Shown here piece after piece: positions 54,770-64,000 of a stretch of DNA of 64,000 bases. The first letter of the stretch is position 1, and every line of letters begins with the position of its first letter. The position numbers and the translations under genes are program-made. The notes under the pieces were generated by a model. The model was not told the DNA's origin. It worked only from the letters and a program-made list of their open reading frames with translations, and did no database searches. The DNA is from Girardinichthys multiradiatus (lineage: Eukaryota; Chordata; Actinopteri; Cyprinodontiformes; Goodeidae), in contig NC_061815.1 of NCBI RefSeq assembly GCF_021462225.1, positions 48,609,873-48,673,872 on the forward strand, given 5' to 3'.

Positions 54770-56444
54770 AGTGCTCTTATGTATACAAGGTGTCTCCATA
54801 CAAATATGCAATAGCGAGTGTGAGGAGCCACAGATCTGCCCCCCTGGGCCTAGGACTGATACGGAAGAGATCCGAGCCATAGACATCCGAAGGCCCCTCA
54901 GAGCACAGGAACCCCAGGAGAACCACCACCGGGACTACCATAACCCCACCAGAGAAGAGCAAGGGAGAGTCCCAGTGGAACCACGCAGCAGCCACAGTGC
55001 TGAAGCCCCAGGGAGCTACAGCGATGAGCCCACAGGCCCCGCCGGCAGCTGGCTACGCCTGAGCAGATCTAGCCATGGACCTATAGAGACCCGAGACCCC
55101 AGGACATATCACTCCCCAACCAGAGGCCCGACAGAGCCCAGGCGTCCAGGCCCCGGCAAGCAGCCACCGGGATTGAGCCCGCACACACCAAAGCACCCAG
55201 CCCCGGATACCGAAAACCACAAGTACACCAGCGGGCAGAGACACCAACCACCAGCAGGTAATGTGCTGGGACGAAATAGGTCCCACATTTGATGGGGGGC
55301 CTAAACTGATCCAGGAGACGTAGCAGTCCAAGACCCAACCTGACACAAAAAACAAGCACACACAGTTACAATCACACATTCCCACCCTCATGCCCACACA
55401 AAAAAACACTCACACCCATGCACCCAACATAAAGACAAACAACAATGGACGTCATGCACTCACACACACTCCCCATACATACTCTATATTTCCAGGTCCA
55501 GGTGCCAATACCCCATAGGGGCAACCAGCCCCCTGGACCCAGGAGGTGGTCCCCTTCCCTCGAGGGGAAGAGAAAGGTAGACTGCCAAAGCACCTGAACC
55601 TGGGCTGGGCTAGCCAGGGCTGGTGCCCAAACCCGAGGAACCCCGGCCTGGACCCCCACCCCCCCACCCCCACGCTACTGTCCCTCCACACCACCCTCTA
55701 GCCAGCCACCCCGATACAACACCCGGCTGAGCAGCCCGCCTAACCATCCGGCCAGCGCCAGCAGCCCCAGCCCATCAGTTCATGAGAGGGAAACATGCAC
55801 CAGCCCGGTAACCGCGCCGGGCAGGCCAACTGCTCCAGGCCAAGCACAACCTGCCTGCTGCCCCAGTGCAGGCACAAGACATGCTCCACCGCCCCACCTA
55901 CATGACCGCCAACCGCAGCACGGCCAGGGGCCAGAGCCACAGAAGGAAGCATTGGAGGAAGGCCACGACAGCACGCCAAGGACCGGGCATCCCGCCAACC
56001 CCATACCCAAACCCCAAAGGTGCCCCAGGATGCTGGCCACCCAGCCTCCTGCACGGCACACCCCGCTGCAACAAGCAGGCCGGCCCCCAGCCCCTCCACC
56101 AATGCAAAGCCACATCTCAATCAACACTGCAAACTGCTCGATGCCCAACAAAGGAGGGAGGCATAGACACATTCACCAGGCCAAAGGCTAGGGACAGGCA
56201 CCAGACCCCAAAAATCGAACCTAAAACCGGGACCAACACCCCCAGCTCCCCCACCACCCCGGAACCAGCCCAAACCTTCAAACCCCAAACCCCAGCCCCT
56301 ACACCCAGTCCCCCCCCCCCTGAAGAAGCCACCGATCACCAACAAAAAGGAGCCACACCTAGTGTGGCCCCACTACAAAAAAAAGAGCAGACCAGCCAGC
56401 CCACCCCCGAAACCACGGGGCAGAGCCAACAGATTATCCAGTCC
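54770..56444. repeat. strand-asymmetric CA/G-rich repeat block
   Basis: About 1.67 kb that is very C- and A-rich on the plus strand and poor in T, so stop codons are rare and long frames appear on both strands (54771-55292, 55866-56489 and many opposite). They encode only Pro/Thr/Arg-rich low-complexity sequence. It abuts a LINE fragment at about 56445. A similar but inverted composition occurs at 60325-60840. I read it as a dispersed repeat of unknown type. Confidence 0.55.
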
Positions 56445-57190
56445 CTGGGTTTGCCCAACCGATCCACCTGTGTTTTGAGGACCTGGTGAAAGCATTCAAC
56501 TGTGTCTCTCATGGTGCCCTGTAGGGGGTGCTCCAGGAGTACGGAGTAGGGGGCCCTTTATTAGGGGCCATCCGGTCTCTGTACAAGTGGAGCAGGAGTC
56601 TGGTCCTCATTGCCAGCACTAAGTCAGACCTGTTCCCAGTGCATGCTGGACTCTGGCAGGCCTGCCCTTTGTCACCGGTCCTGTTCATAACTTTTATGGA
56701 TAGGATTTATAGGTGCAGCCAAGGGCTGGAGGGGGTCTGGTTTGTGGACCAGTGGATTTCATCTCTTCTTTTTGCAGATGACGTGGTCCTGCTGGCCCCC
56801 TCTAGCCAAGACCTACAGCATGCAGTGGGGCGGTTCGCAGTGTGAAGCGACCAGGCTAAAAATTAGCTCAGCCACCCAAATCTGAGGCCATGGTTGTCAA
56901 CCGGAAAAGAGTAGCTTTTCCTCTTCAGGTTGGAGGGGAGTTCCTGCATCAAGTGGAGGAGTTCAAGTATCTTGGGGTCTTGTTCACAAGCAAGGGGAGA
57001 ATAAAGCGGGAGAAAGTCAGATGGATCGGTGCGGTTGCCGCAGTAATGGGGACAGTCTGTTGTGGTGAAGAGAGAGCTGGAGGGACCATGTCTCTCGACT
57101 GGTCTGGGAATGCCTTGGGCTGTCCCCGGAGGAGCTGGAGGAGGTGTCTCTACTGAGTCTGCTACCCCGCAACCCGGTCCCAGATGAAGC
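56445..57190 (+). pseudogene. 5'-truncated copy of the 11.2-14.5 kb LINE family
   Basis: The plus strand aligns with the RT end of the nested LINE: VKAFNCVSHGAL (first catalytic Asp position altered to V-K), [45 protein letters not shown] (catalytic FADD), and later EEFKYLGVLFTS. Stops at 56523 and about 56843 and a frameshift near 57050 inactivate it. It ends with the family 3' sequence GACGACGAGTACAAGTACG near 57210. Confidence 0.9.
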
Positions 57191-57210
57191 GAAAGACGAC
57201 GAGTACAAGT

Positions 57211-58794
57211 ACGTTAATGTTAGTCTTTAGCCCCACTTTTTATTGCTTGCCATTATCATGCCAATTTAATGTATTTTTTATGTCTTCTTTTCTTAGATTA
57301 TCATGTAAAGCACTAAATGGTCTTGCTAATGAAATCGCCTAAATAAATAAACTTGTCCTTACCAGTGATGCAGAATGTCTACTTTAATGGACATATGATT
57401 AGTTGCGAATTCCTTTCAACATAAAATCAATACTTTAATACAGAGGTATCTCTGTCTAACATGAATAATGCAACAGTATTATTCAGCGATTTAAAGGTTA
57501 GATTAGGATTAAGACTAATATAAGATCTGCAAGTTTTCCTTGAGCCTTGTCATAAATGCACAAAAACAGTTGTTTTCACCCTGGAAAATTAATTCATAGA
57601 AATCTTTTAACTGTCTGCAAAGCAAAGATTTGCATTGCAGCTGACACAGCAACCCCCAACTCTAGGTCTCCACCTGAAAAATGTCAGAGCACCACCGATG
57701 CACCTTATACAGCTTTTTCATGATTTTCTGCTAAAAAGATGTACAACAAACTATTTGTTCAGTTGTGTGCCGGAACTCTACAAGACATTAATATGAATAG
57801 CTGCCCCTTCAAAGCCTAACTCAACTAATTCTTTACAGCAGCTATGAGGTTGTCAGTGCTTCAAAGGTGACAACATGCGGAGCACACATTTTAACTTTAA
57901 AGTCATGTAGTACTTTGAAGTAACATGTCAGATAAAACCGAAATGTAAAAATAAATCTGCTACAATTTCTGACACAGAAGCTGTACTCACTTCCATTCAA
58001 GGTTGCAGGAGAGAGAACATTTTCTGTTCTTGGAAACATGCTGTTCTTCAAACCAAGTGCAAACAATGTCAAATCTGAGTGTTTCCTCTGCTGCATGGTG
58101 TTTGAAGTTGATTGTAAAGTCTAAAGTAATCAGCCCTGCCTGCTTCTCAGGGAGCTTTTTTATTATTGTTGAGAACAGATTGGTGAATTATTTCTCATTA
58201 CTATGTGATAGAAAGTACCTTGCTGTTTTAGCTTGCTTTTAAGACTGAAAGAGCCCCTTGAGAGATGCATTGGTTTAGAAGGAAAAATGGTCCAGATGGT
58301 GAAGGTTGTTCATGTTTTCTGAAAATAACATTTAATCTCCAGTACTCTATAGACAAAGACTTTTTTCCCTTTGCTCTTAAATATCGCTCTGAATTTTTTA
58401 TAGGGTATATTTGAATGTGTGCCACATATGAACATTTTGTTAAAATAACATGGAAATGAAGAAAGGACAGAGGAAGGGGATCCTTTTGTAAGTAATATTA
58501 CATTGTGTGATGTTGGTGTGATGACCCATTATCATATCTAATTACATTGCCCAAAGCAGGAAAAAAAGGACCTCTGATTGTAGAGCTTGGACATAAAAAC
58601 TGATGTAGGACATTCAGTATATTTGAAAATGTATTAATGACAATGACTTTAGTTCACATCCAGTTAGAGACAGTCTAATTCAATCCTGTTTATTCAAATT
58701 CCATTAATTACAGCTTTGTCAAATACATCCAAGTTCAAATTAAATGTGGTTGCATGCAGCATCATTCGATCCAGGAATAATACAATACATTCTT
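57211..58794. other. AT-rich sequence, no feature seen
   Basis: No gene or repeat family recognised. Confidence 0.3.
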
Positions 58795-58870
58795 GTTTCA
58801 ATTCAGTTTATTTATATAGCGCCAATTCACAACACATGTTGTCTCAAGGCACTTCACAAAAGTCTGGTAC
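58795..58870 (+). repeat. teleost interspersed repeat (TTTATTTATATAGCGCC type)
   Basis: TTCAGTTTATTTATATAGCG followed by CCAATTCACAACA and GTCTCAAGGCACTTCACAAA is a phrase found very commonly in fish genomes, probably the conserved part of a SINE or LINE tail. Only this core is visible. Confidence 0.7.
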
Positions 58871-59679
58871 ATACATTCCAATTAATCCTAATCATTGAAC
58901 AGTGCAGTCAGATTCAGTTATTTATTCACATTGGATAAAAAGTTTTTCTGTCTAAGGAAACCCAGCAGATTTCATTCAGTCAGTGACTTGCAGCATTCAC
59001 TCCTGGATGAGCATGTAGAAACAGTGGACAGTCACTGGCGTTGACTTTGCAGCAATCCCTCATACCATCCCCTCATGGATTTGGAAAAATCAGTCAGGCA
59101 GTCTATGGAAAGAATTTGAACAAACTCTAAGGATATCTGCATCTTGGATATTCCATTTATCAGCCCTTTAATTAAGCAGCACAGCTGTTTTCAAACCATC
59201 AATATCAGTACATCTCTGACAGCCTGGTTGGAATATCTCAAAATGAATGGGTCTTAAATTCTCCCATGATACAAGGACCCATTTGTAACAACTCAGACAT
59301 CCAGGGTTAATAAAAGGGCTCATAACTGTCCAACATGGAGCAGTAAAGGAATAAACCATTTTGAGGACATATTTTATTGAAAAGATTTCATACCCTTTAA
59401 TGTTTAAGAAGATGAATACAGCATTGATTAAAATAAATTAATTGAATATCACCAACTAAAATCTATTATCCAGTGCAAGTTTAAGATTAAACAGATAAAC
59501 CTAGTACTTCCTCTAGTAAAAACTAGCCTCCTTAAATTCCAAATCCCAAAGTCACACTGAAAAACCTGAAAATCTTTCAGAAGTAAAATCTCTTTTCCTA
59601 TTAGTAAATGGGGAATTGAATAATCTATCAGAACAGCTTTAACTTTTGTAGTAAAATTTGCTCAAACACTTTTAGGATG
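58871..59679. other. probable decayed L1-type sequence
   Basis: Lies directly upstream of a recognisable L1/Tx1-like ORF2 end and may be its more decayed continuation, but I read no conserved motif here with confidence. Confidence 0.25.
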
Positions 59680-60025
59680 ACCCAAAATGACACCCTCCAG
59701 CTTATGCAATACACAACCCTTCATAGAACACACTACAAAGGACAAAGGATGTTCCAAGTGGGTTTCTCACAAACAATGTCCAAACTGCATGGGAGATTTA
59801 ACTGATGACTATCAACATGCTCTCTGGCACTGTCCACCTGTCTATGGGTTTGGGGCTAAAAGTATGTGAAAACCTATCAACATTCTTAGGGTACATAGTC
59901 CCAGTCTGCCCCTCACTTTGCCTTCTTGGTGACATCACAAAAATGGATTTGCAAGTGAATGGATGCCACACTCTTCTTGCAGTTTTAAGCATTGCAAAAA
60001 ACAACACAAATGATACTTAAAGGGA
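59680..60025 (+). pseudogene. L1/Tx1-like ORF2 C-terminal fragment
   Basis: Across two frames the plus strand gives TDDYQHALWHCPPVY (the Cys/His-rich C-terminal region of L1-type ORF2), then CENLSTFLGYIVPVCPSLCLLGD and LLAVLSIAKNNTN, matching the conserved tail of fish Tx1/L1 elements. A one-base shift near 59865 splits it. The 3' end fades near 60025. Confidence 0.7.
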
Positions 60026-60324
60026 ACATAAGATGCATTTAAATCCTTATTTTTCACACTTAAATCATTCAGTTGGCGTCTATATAAAATGGAACTGCAA
60101 TGCTTTGGTCTGAGCAGCAAATACTGTGATGTAACAGCTCAAAAGGCATAATAGAGAATAGAGAAAACTGAACGGATTGAAAACTATGGCTTTAACAAAA
60201 TATATAGATGCTATACGAAGCAACTGGAGAGACTGAATTAAACATTTCTGCATTTCTACATACTCCAAGTACACAACAAAATGTACTTAAGGGCTAAAAA
60301 AGTGCATAATTAAAAACATAATTT

Positions 60325-60840
60325 AGTGGCGTAGGAGGTATGGGCTTTGCTGCCTCTGCATCGGGGACCAGGAGGTATAAGAAAGCTGGCACCAGGGCTG
60401 GGATGTCCCTAGGCAGACAGATCGTAAGTGTGCTGCCCTGGGGTGGTGGAGCTGGGTTCCCAAGCTGATTGGGGCCTGCTCCGGCTCCTAGTGGGATGGC
60501 TGCCTGGGCAAAAGGCGGGCTATGCCCCCAGGTCTGGTTTGAGGGCCAGAGGCCATGGTGGTAGGAGCTTGGTGAGCTGGGGGTCTGGGGTTGGGTGGGT
60601 GGTTAAGGGATTTGGGTTATGCCCGAATGGACAGTGGGGGTTAGAAACCTGTCGGGGCTTGAGTGATGGGCTCCCATCGGGTGGTCTATGGCTCCTAGAG
60701 ATGTGCCGAGCCTGGGGGGTCTGGGTCCCAGACTTGGCCTGTTCAGCAAGGGATGGTGGTGTGGCTGGGTTCAGGGGGTTTGGTGCTCCTCGTCTCACCC
60801 TATGCCTCTTTGAGGGCTGGTGCCAAATGCTTTTTAAGAA
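60325..60840. repeat. G/T-rich strand-asymmetric repeat
   Basis: GGTGG- and GGGTTTGG-rich on the plus strand, starting with AGTGGCGTAGGAGGTATGGG, which has a slight tRNA-SINE look. The 202-codon frame 60428-61036 and its antisense (60903-60520) are compositional. The skew is opposite to that of 54770-56444, so it may be a related repeat in inverted orientation. Confidence 0.4.
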
Positions 60841-61168
60841 ATATATGGAGCAATCCGATCTATGTATGTCACAAGTGATGCAAAGTGTGGTGTTTTCTGT
60901 CAATCTGAAAACTGAAGCACACTATCTATGCCAGATGAAAGTGAAAGACATTTGCCTTAGACATGCTAATGATCCTGGAGACGTCTTTGAAACAGTTGAA
61001 GAAACTAACCTCGATTTCAAGTTTCTGCAAAGTTGAGAAAAAACATCACATTGAAGGACACTGGTCATTTTAAAATGCCATGACCATCTAAAGAGAAAAG
61101 ATAAAATTTACCCAACAAAATCTGTGTGCATTACATCGTTTAACATGCCTTTTCGGTCACATTAAGGA

Positions 61169-61582
61169 GTGACTGTCAGGATCTGGATCTGGTCCTCAGG
61201 CTGGAACGCAAGCGCGTTAAAGGCGGCGTTTTTCCAGTCTCTGGACGAGCCCATTAAGGACGAGTTAGTCCTCTTAGATGAACCAGAAGAGTTAGATAAG
61301 TACATTGATTTGGCTGTCCATATTGATTCTCGCCTACGGGAGAGGAGGAGGGATCGCTCCGAGAGGGTAGTGGGGCAGTCTTCCCCGTTTCCCTCGTCCC
61401 CGTTACCAGTGTTGTTAGAGCCTCAAGTCAGCCACTCCGAGACCATGCAGGTAGGGAGAGCCAGTCTCTCGCCTGGAGAGCAACAACAATGCCGGGAGGC
61501 TAACCAATGTTTTTATTGTGGTGCCTCCGGCCATTTCATTTTCGCTTGTCCTGTCCGGCCAAAAGGGCGGGTCCGTCGGCTG
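61169..61582 (+). pseudogene. gag: Gypsy gag C-terminus with zinc knuckle
   Basis: 138 codons. The first ~60 hold the end of capsid (ALKAAFFQSL, LDKYIDLAVHIDSRLRERRR). A basic Ser/Pro-rich linker follows, then one CCHC knuckle at 114-127 (CFYCGASGHFIFAC). The first seven residues probably lie outside gag. Protease follows in another frame. Confidence 0.88.
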
Positions 61583-61585
61583 TGA

Positions 61586-61953
61586 TGGGGCAACCGACGG
61601 ACCAATCCTCCAGTAGTAAAACCCCTCGATTCACGTTACCGGCTACCTTATCTTTGAACCATCACGCTGAGGTTTTATCTGCCCTAGTTGACTCTGGCTG
61701 TGATTTGAACTTGATTGACTATGATTTTGTTTCCAAGAAACAAAATGCCACAGAGAAGTTGGCCCAGCCCCGTCGGGTTTTAGCCTTGGATGGGTTATCA
61801 CTACATGAGATCACCCATCAGACACAGCCACTTGAGCTTATTTTGTCCGGTAATCACCGAGAGCAGGTGTCTTTTTATGTTTTTCCCATTGCTTAGAGTA
61901 CGTTAGTTCTCGGTTTCCCCTGGCTCCAGCGTCATAACCCCCATATTAATTGG
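61586..61953 (+). pseudogene. pro: Gypsy protease
   Basis: The frame carries ALVDSGCDLNLID, with the aspartic protease active site as DSG, and continues to a TAG at 61894-61896. The same frame resumes with [13 protein letters not shown], the conserved segment joining protease to RT. The stop is the only visible lesion in this part. Confidence 0.88.
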
Positions 61954-62815
61954 GTGGATTTGCAGGTGGAGGCTTGGTCTGAAGGTTGTCTCAGTTCATG
62001 TTTGCAGTCAGCCGTCTGCCCTACAACCCCTGATGAGGAAGGTGAAGAGGAGGAACTCCCAGATTTAACCAGGGTCCCCTCCGAGTATTACGACCTCAAA
62101 ATGGTTTTTAGCAAATCTCGGGCTTTATCTCTGCCGCCTCATCGACCGTACGACTGCGCCATTAACCTCCTCCCAGGTGCTCCTTTGCCCTCCAGTCGGC
62201 TCTATAGCATCTCTGGGCCAGAGAAAAGGGTAATGGAGAAATATATTGCGGCGTCTTTAGCTGCTGGAATTATCCGTCCTTCTTCATCTCCTTTAGGGGC
62301 AGGTTTCTTTTTTGTGGGGAAAAAGGAGGGAGGTTTACGCACCTGTATAGATTACAGGGGTTTGAACGCAATTACAGTAAAGAATAAATCAAAGCTGGAC
62401 CTCAGAAATGCCTACCACTTAGTCAGAATCCGCCAGGGAGATGAGTGGAAGACGGCATTCAAGACTCCCCTGGGACATTTTGAATATCTAGTAATGCCTT
62501 TCGGCCTAAGTAATGCCCCAGCAGTTTTTCAGGCACTCGTCAACGACGTGTTGAGAGATTGTTTAAATATTTTTGTATTTGTATACCAGACGACATTTTG
62601 ATTTTTTCCAGAAGTCTCGAGGAACACCGCCGCCATGTTAGACAGGTCCTACAGTGCCTCCTCGAGAACAAACTGTATGTTAAAGTGGAGAAGTGCGACT
62701 TCCATCAGTCGACCGTCAGCTTCCTGGGGTTCGTGTTGGAGGAGGGACAGGTTCGTGCTGATCCAGGGAAGGTTCAAGCAGTGATTGACTGGCCAGTTCT
62801 GACTCCCGGAGGAAG
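61954..62815 (+). pseudogene. pol: Gypsy reverse transcriptase
   Basis: The open frame (61954-62601) has [57 protein letters not shown] (first catalytic Asp) and [11 protein letters not shown]. About 19 codons expected between NAITVKNK and SKLDL are missing in frame. A one-base deletion at about 62589 shifts the frame inside the YxDD box (VY then DDILIFS in the next frame, 62559-62831). A second shift near 62800 leads into the RNase H frame. Confidence 0.92.
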
Positions 62816-63448
62816 TTGCAGCAGTTCTTAGGGTTCGCCAACTTCTACCGAAGGTTTATTAGAAATTACAGCAAGGTGGCAGCCCCATTAACTGCGCTAA
62901 CTTCCACCAAGACGACCTTCAGCTGGGGATCGGAGGCCGAGACCGCCTTCACCCGGCTGAAAAGGCTGTTCTCCCAGGCGCCGGTTCTGATCCATCCTAA
63001 CTCTATGAGGCAGTTTACACTGGAAGTAGACGCCTCGGATACCGGGGTGGGAGCGGTTCTCTCCCAGCTTTCAGACCTGGATGGAAGGCTTCACCCCTGC
63101 ACCTTTTTCTCCCGTCGGCTGACCCCTGCTGAACGGAACTATCAGGTTGGAGACAGGGAGCTGCTGGCCATTAAGTTGGCCCTAGAGGAGTGGAGGCATT
63201 GGCTGGAGGGCGCCGAACACCCCGTGTTGGTCTGGACAGACCATAAAAATTTGTCGTACATCCAGTCAGCTAAGCGTCTTTATGCACGTCAATCACATTG
63301 GTCACTTTTCTTTTCCCGATTTAATCTGTCTATTTCTTTTAGGCCAAGATCCAAGAACCTCAAACCTGACGCTCTGTCCCGCCAATTCGGACCTGAAGAT
63401 TCAGAAAAAAAGGACGAGTCGATCCTGCCTGTACAGTGGGCTCGTTAA
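62816..63448 (+). pseudogene. pol: Gypsy RT thumb and RNase H
   Basis: 210 codons: [19 protein letters not shown] (thumb), [18 protein letters not shown] (RNase H strand with the first catalytic Asp), [17 protein letters not shown] (catalytic Glu), VWTDHKNL (third Asp), and NLKPDALSR, the family terminus. This frame is intact along its length. Integrase starts in a different frame with a 13-bp overlap. Confidence 0.92.
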
Positions 63449-64000
63449 CCTGGGAGATAGAGGACCTGGTGCGGCGAGCCCTTCCCGATGATCCTGGGCC
63501 AGGAACTGGACCCCCTGGAAGGACCTATGTTCCAGCTTCAGTGCGATCCAGATTGATCGGCTGGTTCCATTTGGCCAAGTTCTCCACTCACCCTGGTGTC
63601 AGTATGACCATCGCCGCAATTTCCAGACGTTATTGGTGGCCGTCCCATCACAGAGACGTTAGGAAGTATGTGAATGCCTGCGCCACATGCGCGAGAAGCA
63701 AGTCCTCAAATCGACCTTCTGCAGGTTTGCTCCAGCCTCTCAGCATCCCCGGCCGACCCTGGTCCCATATGGCCGTGGACTTCGTCACGGGCCTACCAAG
63801 TTCTCAAGGGATGACCGTAATTATGACCATTATCGACCGGTTCTCCAAGGCCTGCCACCTGGTTCCTCTCACAAACAGCTAGATTGATGGTCAAACATGT
63901 TTTCCACCTGCATGGCATCCCCAGTTGCCTGTTGTCCGACAGGGGTCCTCAGTTTACTTCCCGTGTCTGGAGATATTTCTGTGACGCCTTGGGGGCGAAG
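63436..64000 (+). pseudogene. pol: Gypsy integrase, cut by window end
   Basis: The frame 63436-63882 contains the HHCC zinc domain ([11 protein letters not shown], then CATCARSKS), [13 protein letters not shown] with the first catalytic Asp, and [15 protein letters not shown] small deletion and frameshift near 63882 follows. The next frame shows [11 protein letters not shown] and [11 protein letters not shown] with the second catalytic Asp before the window ends. The catalytic Glu is not in the window. Confidence 0.9.

Larger units (their letters stand above)
61150..64000 (+). mobile_element. Ty3/Gypsy retrotransposon, internal region, runs off the window
   Basis: Gag C-terminus, protease, RT, RNase H and integrase follow in Ty3/Gypsy order on the plus strand. 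The 5' part of gag and the 5' LTR are absent, and similarity starts abruptly near 61165, right beside a TGTCAGGATCTGG phrase that resembles Gypsy LTR starts. At least five frame changes or stops and one in-frame deletion in RT make it inactive. The 3' part lies beyond 64000. Confidence 0.92.

Noticed and set aside
54771..56489. Pro-rich frames of 173 and 207 codons and many opposite-strand frames
   Set aside because: Low-complexity consequence of T-poor sequence; frames occur on both strands equally.
60428..61036. 202-codon frame at 60.4 kb
   Set aside because: Compositional frame in a G/T-rich repeat; the C-terminal part has no recognised domain.
61170..61192. Gypsy 5' LTR start (TGTCAGGATCTGG) at the left edge of the Gypsy element
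   Set aside because: Only about a dozen bases fit and gag coding follows at once; recorded as a possible recombination scar, not an LTR.

Overview
The window looks like vertebrate, almost certainly ray-finned fish (teleost), non-coding DNA. It is AT-rich, shows no operon-like gene packing, and is packed with transposon families typical of teleosts: Tc1-like DNA transposons, PIF/Harbinger, Ty3/Gypsy, retrovirus-like elements, and several LINE families with their 3' tails. I recognise no intact host protein-coding gene. Nearly every long reading frame belongs to a mobile element, lies antisense to one, or results from skewed base composition.

Layout. 1-4.17 kb: a possible non-coding exon at the left edge, an LTR fragment and a LINE fragment. 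4.17-16.37 kb: a four-layer nest that target-site duplications (TSDs) resolve almost base by base. A solo LTR (TSD AAGTA) was hit at its edge by a Tc1 transposon (TA). The Tc1 was then split by a retrovirus-like provirus, ERV1 (TSD AGAAG), whose 5' LTR was later invaded by a nearly complete LINE (11-bp TSD). 17.6-21.5 kb: two more Tc1-like elements, one carrying a solo LTR (TSD ATTAT). 24.4-27.2 kb: an LTR with a shorter relative nested inside it. 27-38 kb: sparse decayed repeats. 38.56-48.25 kb: a second, 5'-truncated provirus, ERV2, on the minus strand. 49.3-60.8 kb: LINE pieces, two solo LTRs, a Harbinger deletion derivative and strand-asymmetric GC-rich repeats. 61.15 kb to the right edge: a frameshifted Ty3/Gypsy element that runs out of the window.

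The most unusual object is ERV2. It keeps RT, RNase H, a DD35E integrase, a polypurine tract and a roughly 2-kb 3' LTR. Between pol and the envelope-leader-like ORF it has about 2.4 kb coding for at least two further products: one Cys-rich protein with adjacent PSAP and PPLY motifs, and one with a hydrophobic N-terminus. After the envelope-like ORF come a multi-membrane-segment ORF and a Pro/Ser-rich ORF. Recognising its LTR also explains three otherwise anonymous repeats at 0.7, 24.4 and 25.7 kb as LTRs of the same family.

Most coding features are broken by stops or frameshifts and are given as pseudogenes; breaks are described, not repaired. Family names rest on motifs read by eye, and clade-level assignments are tentative.
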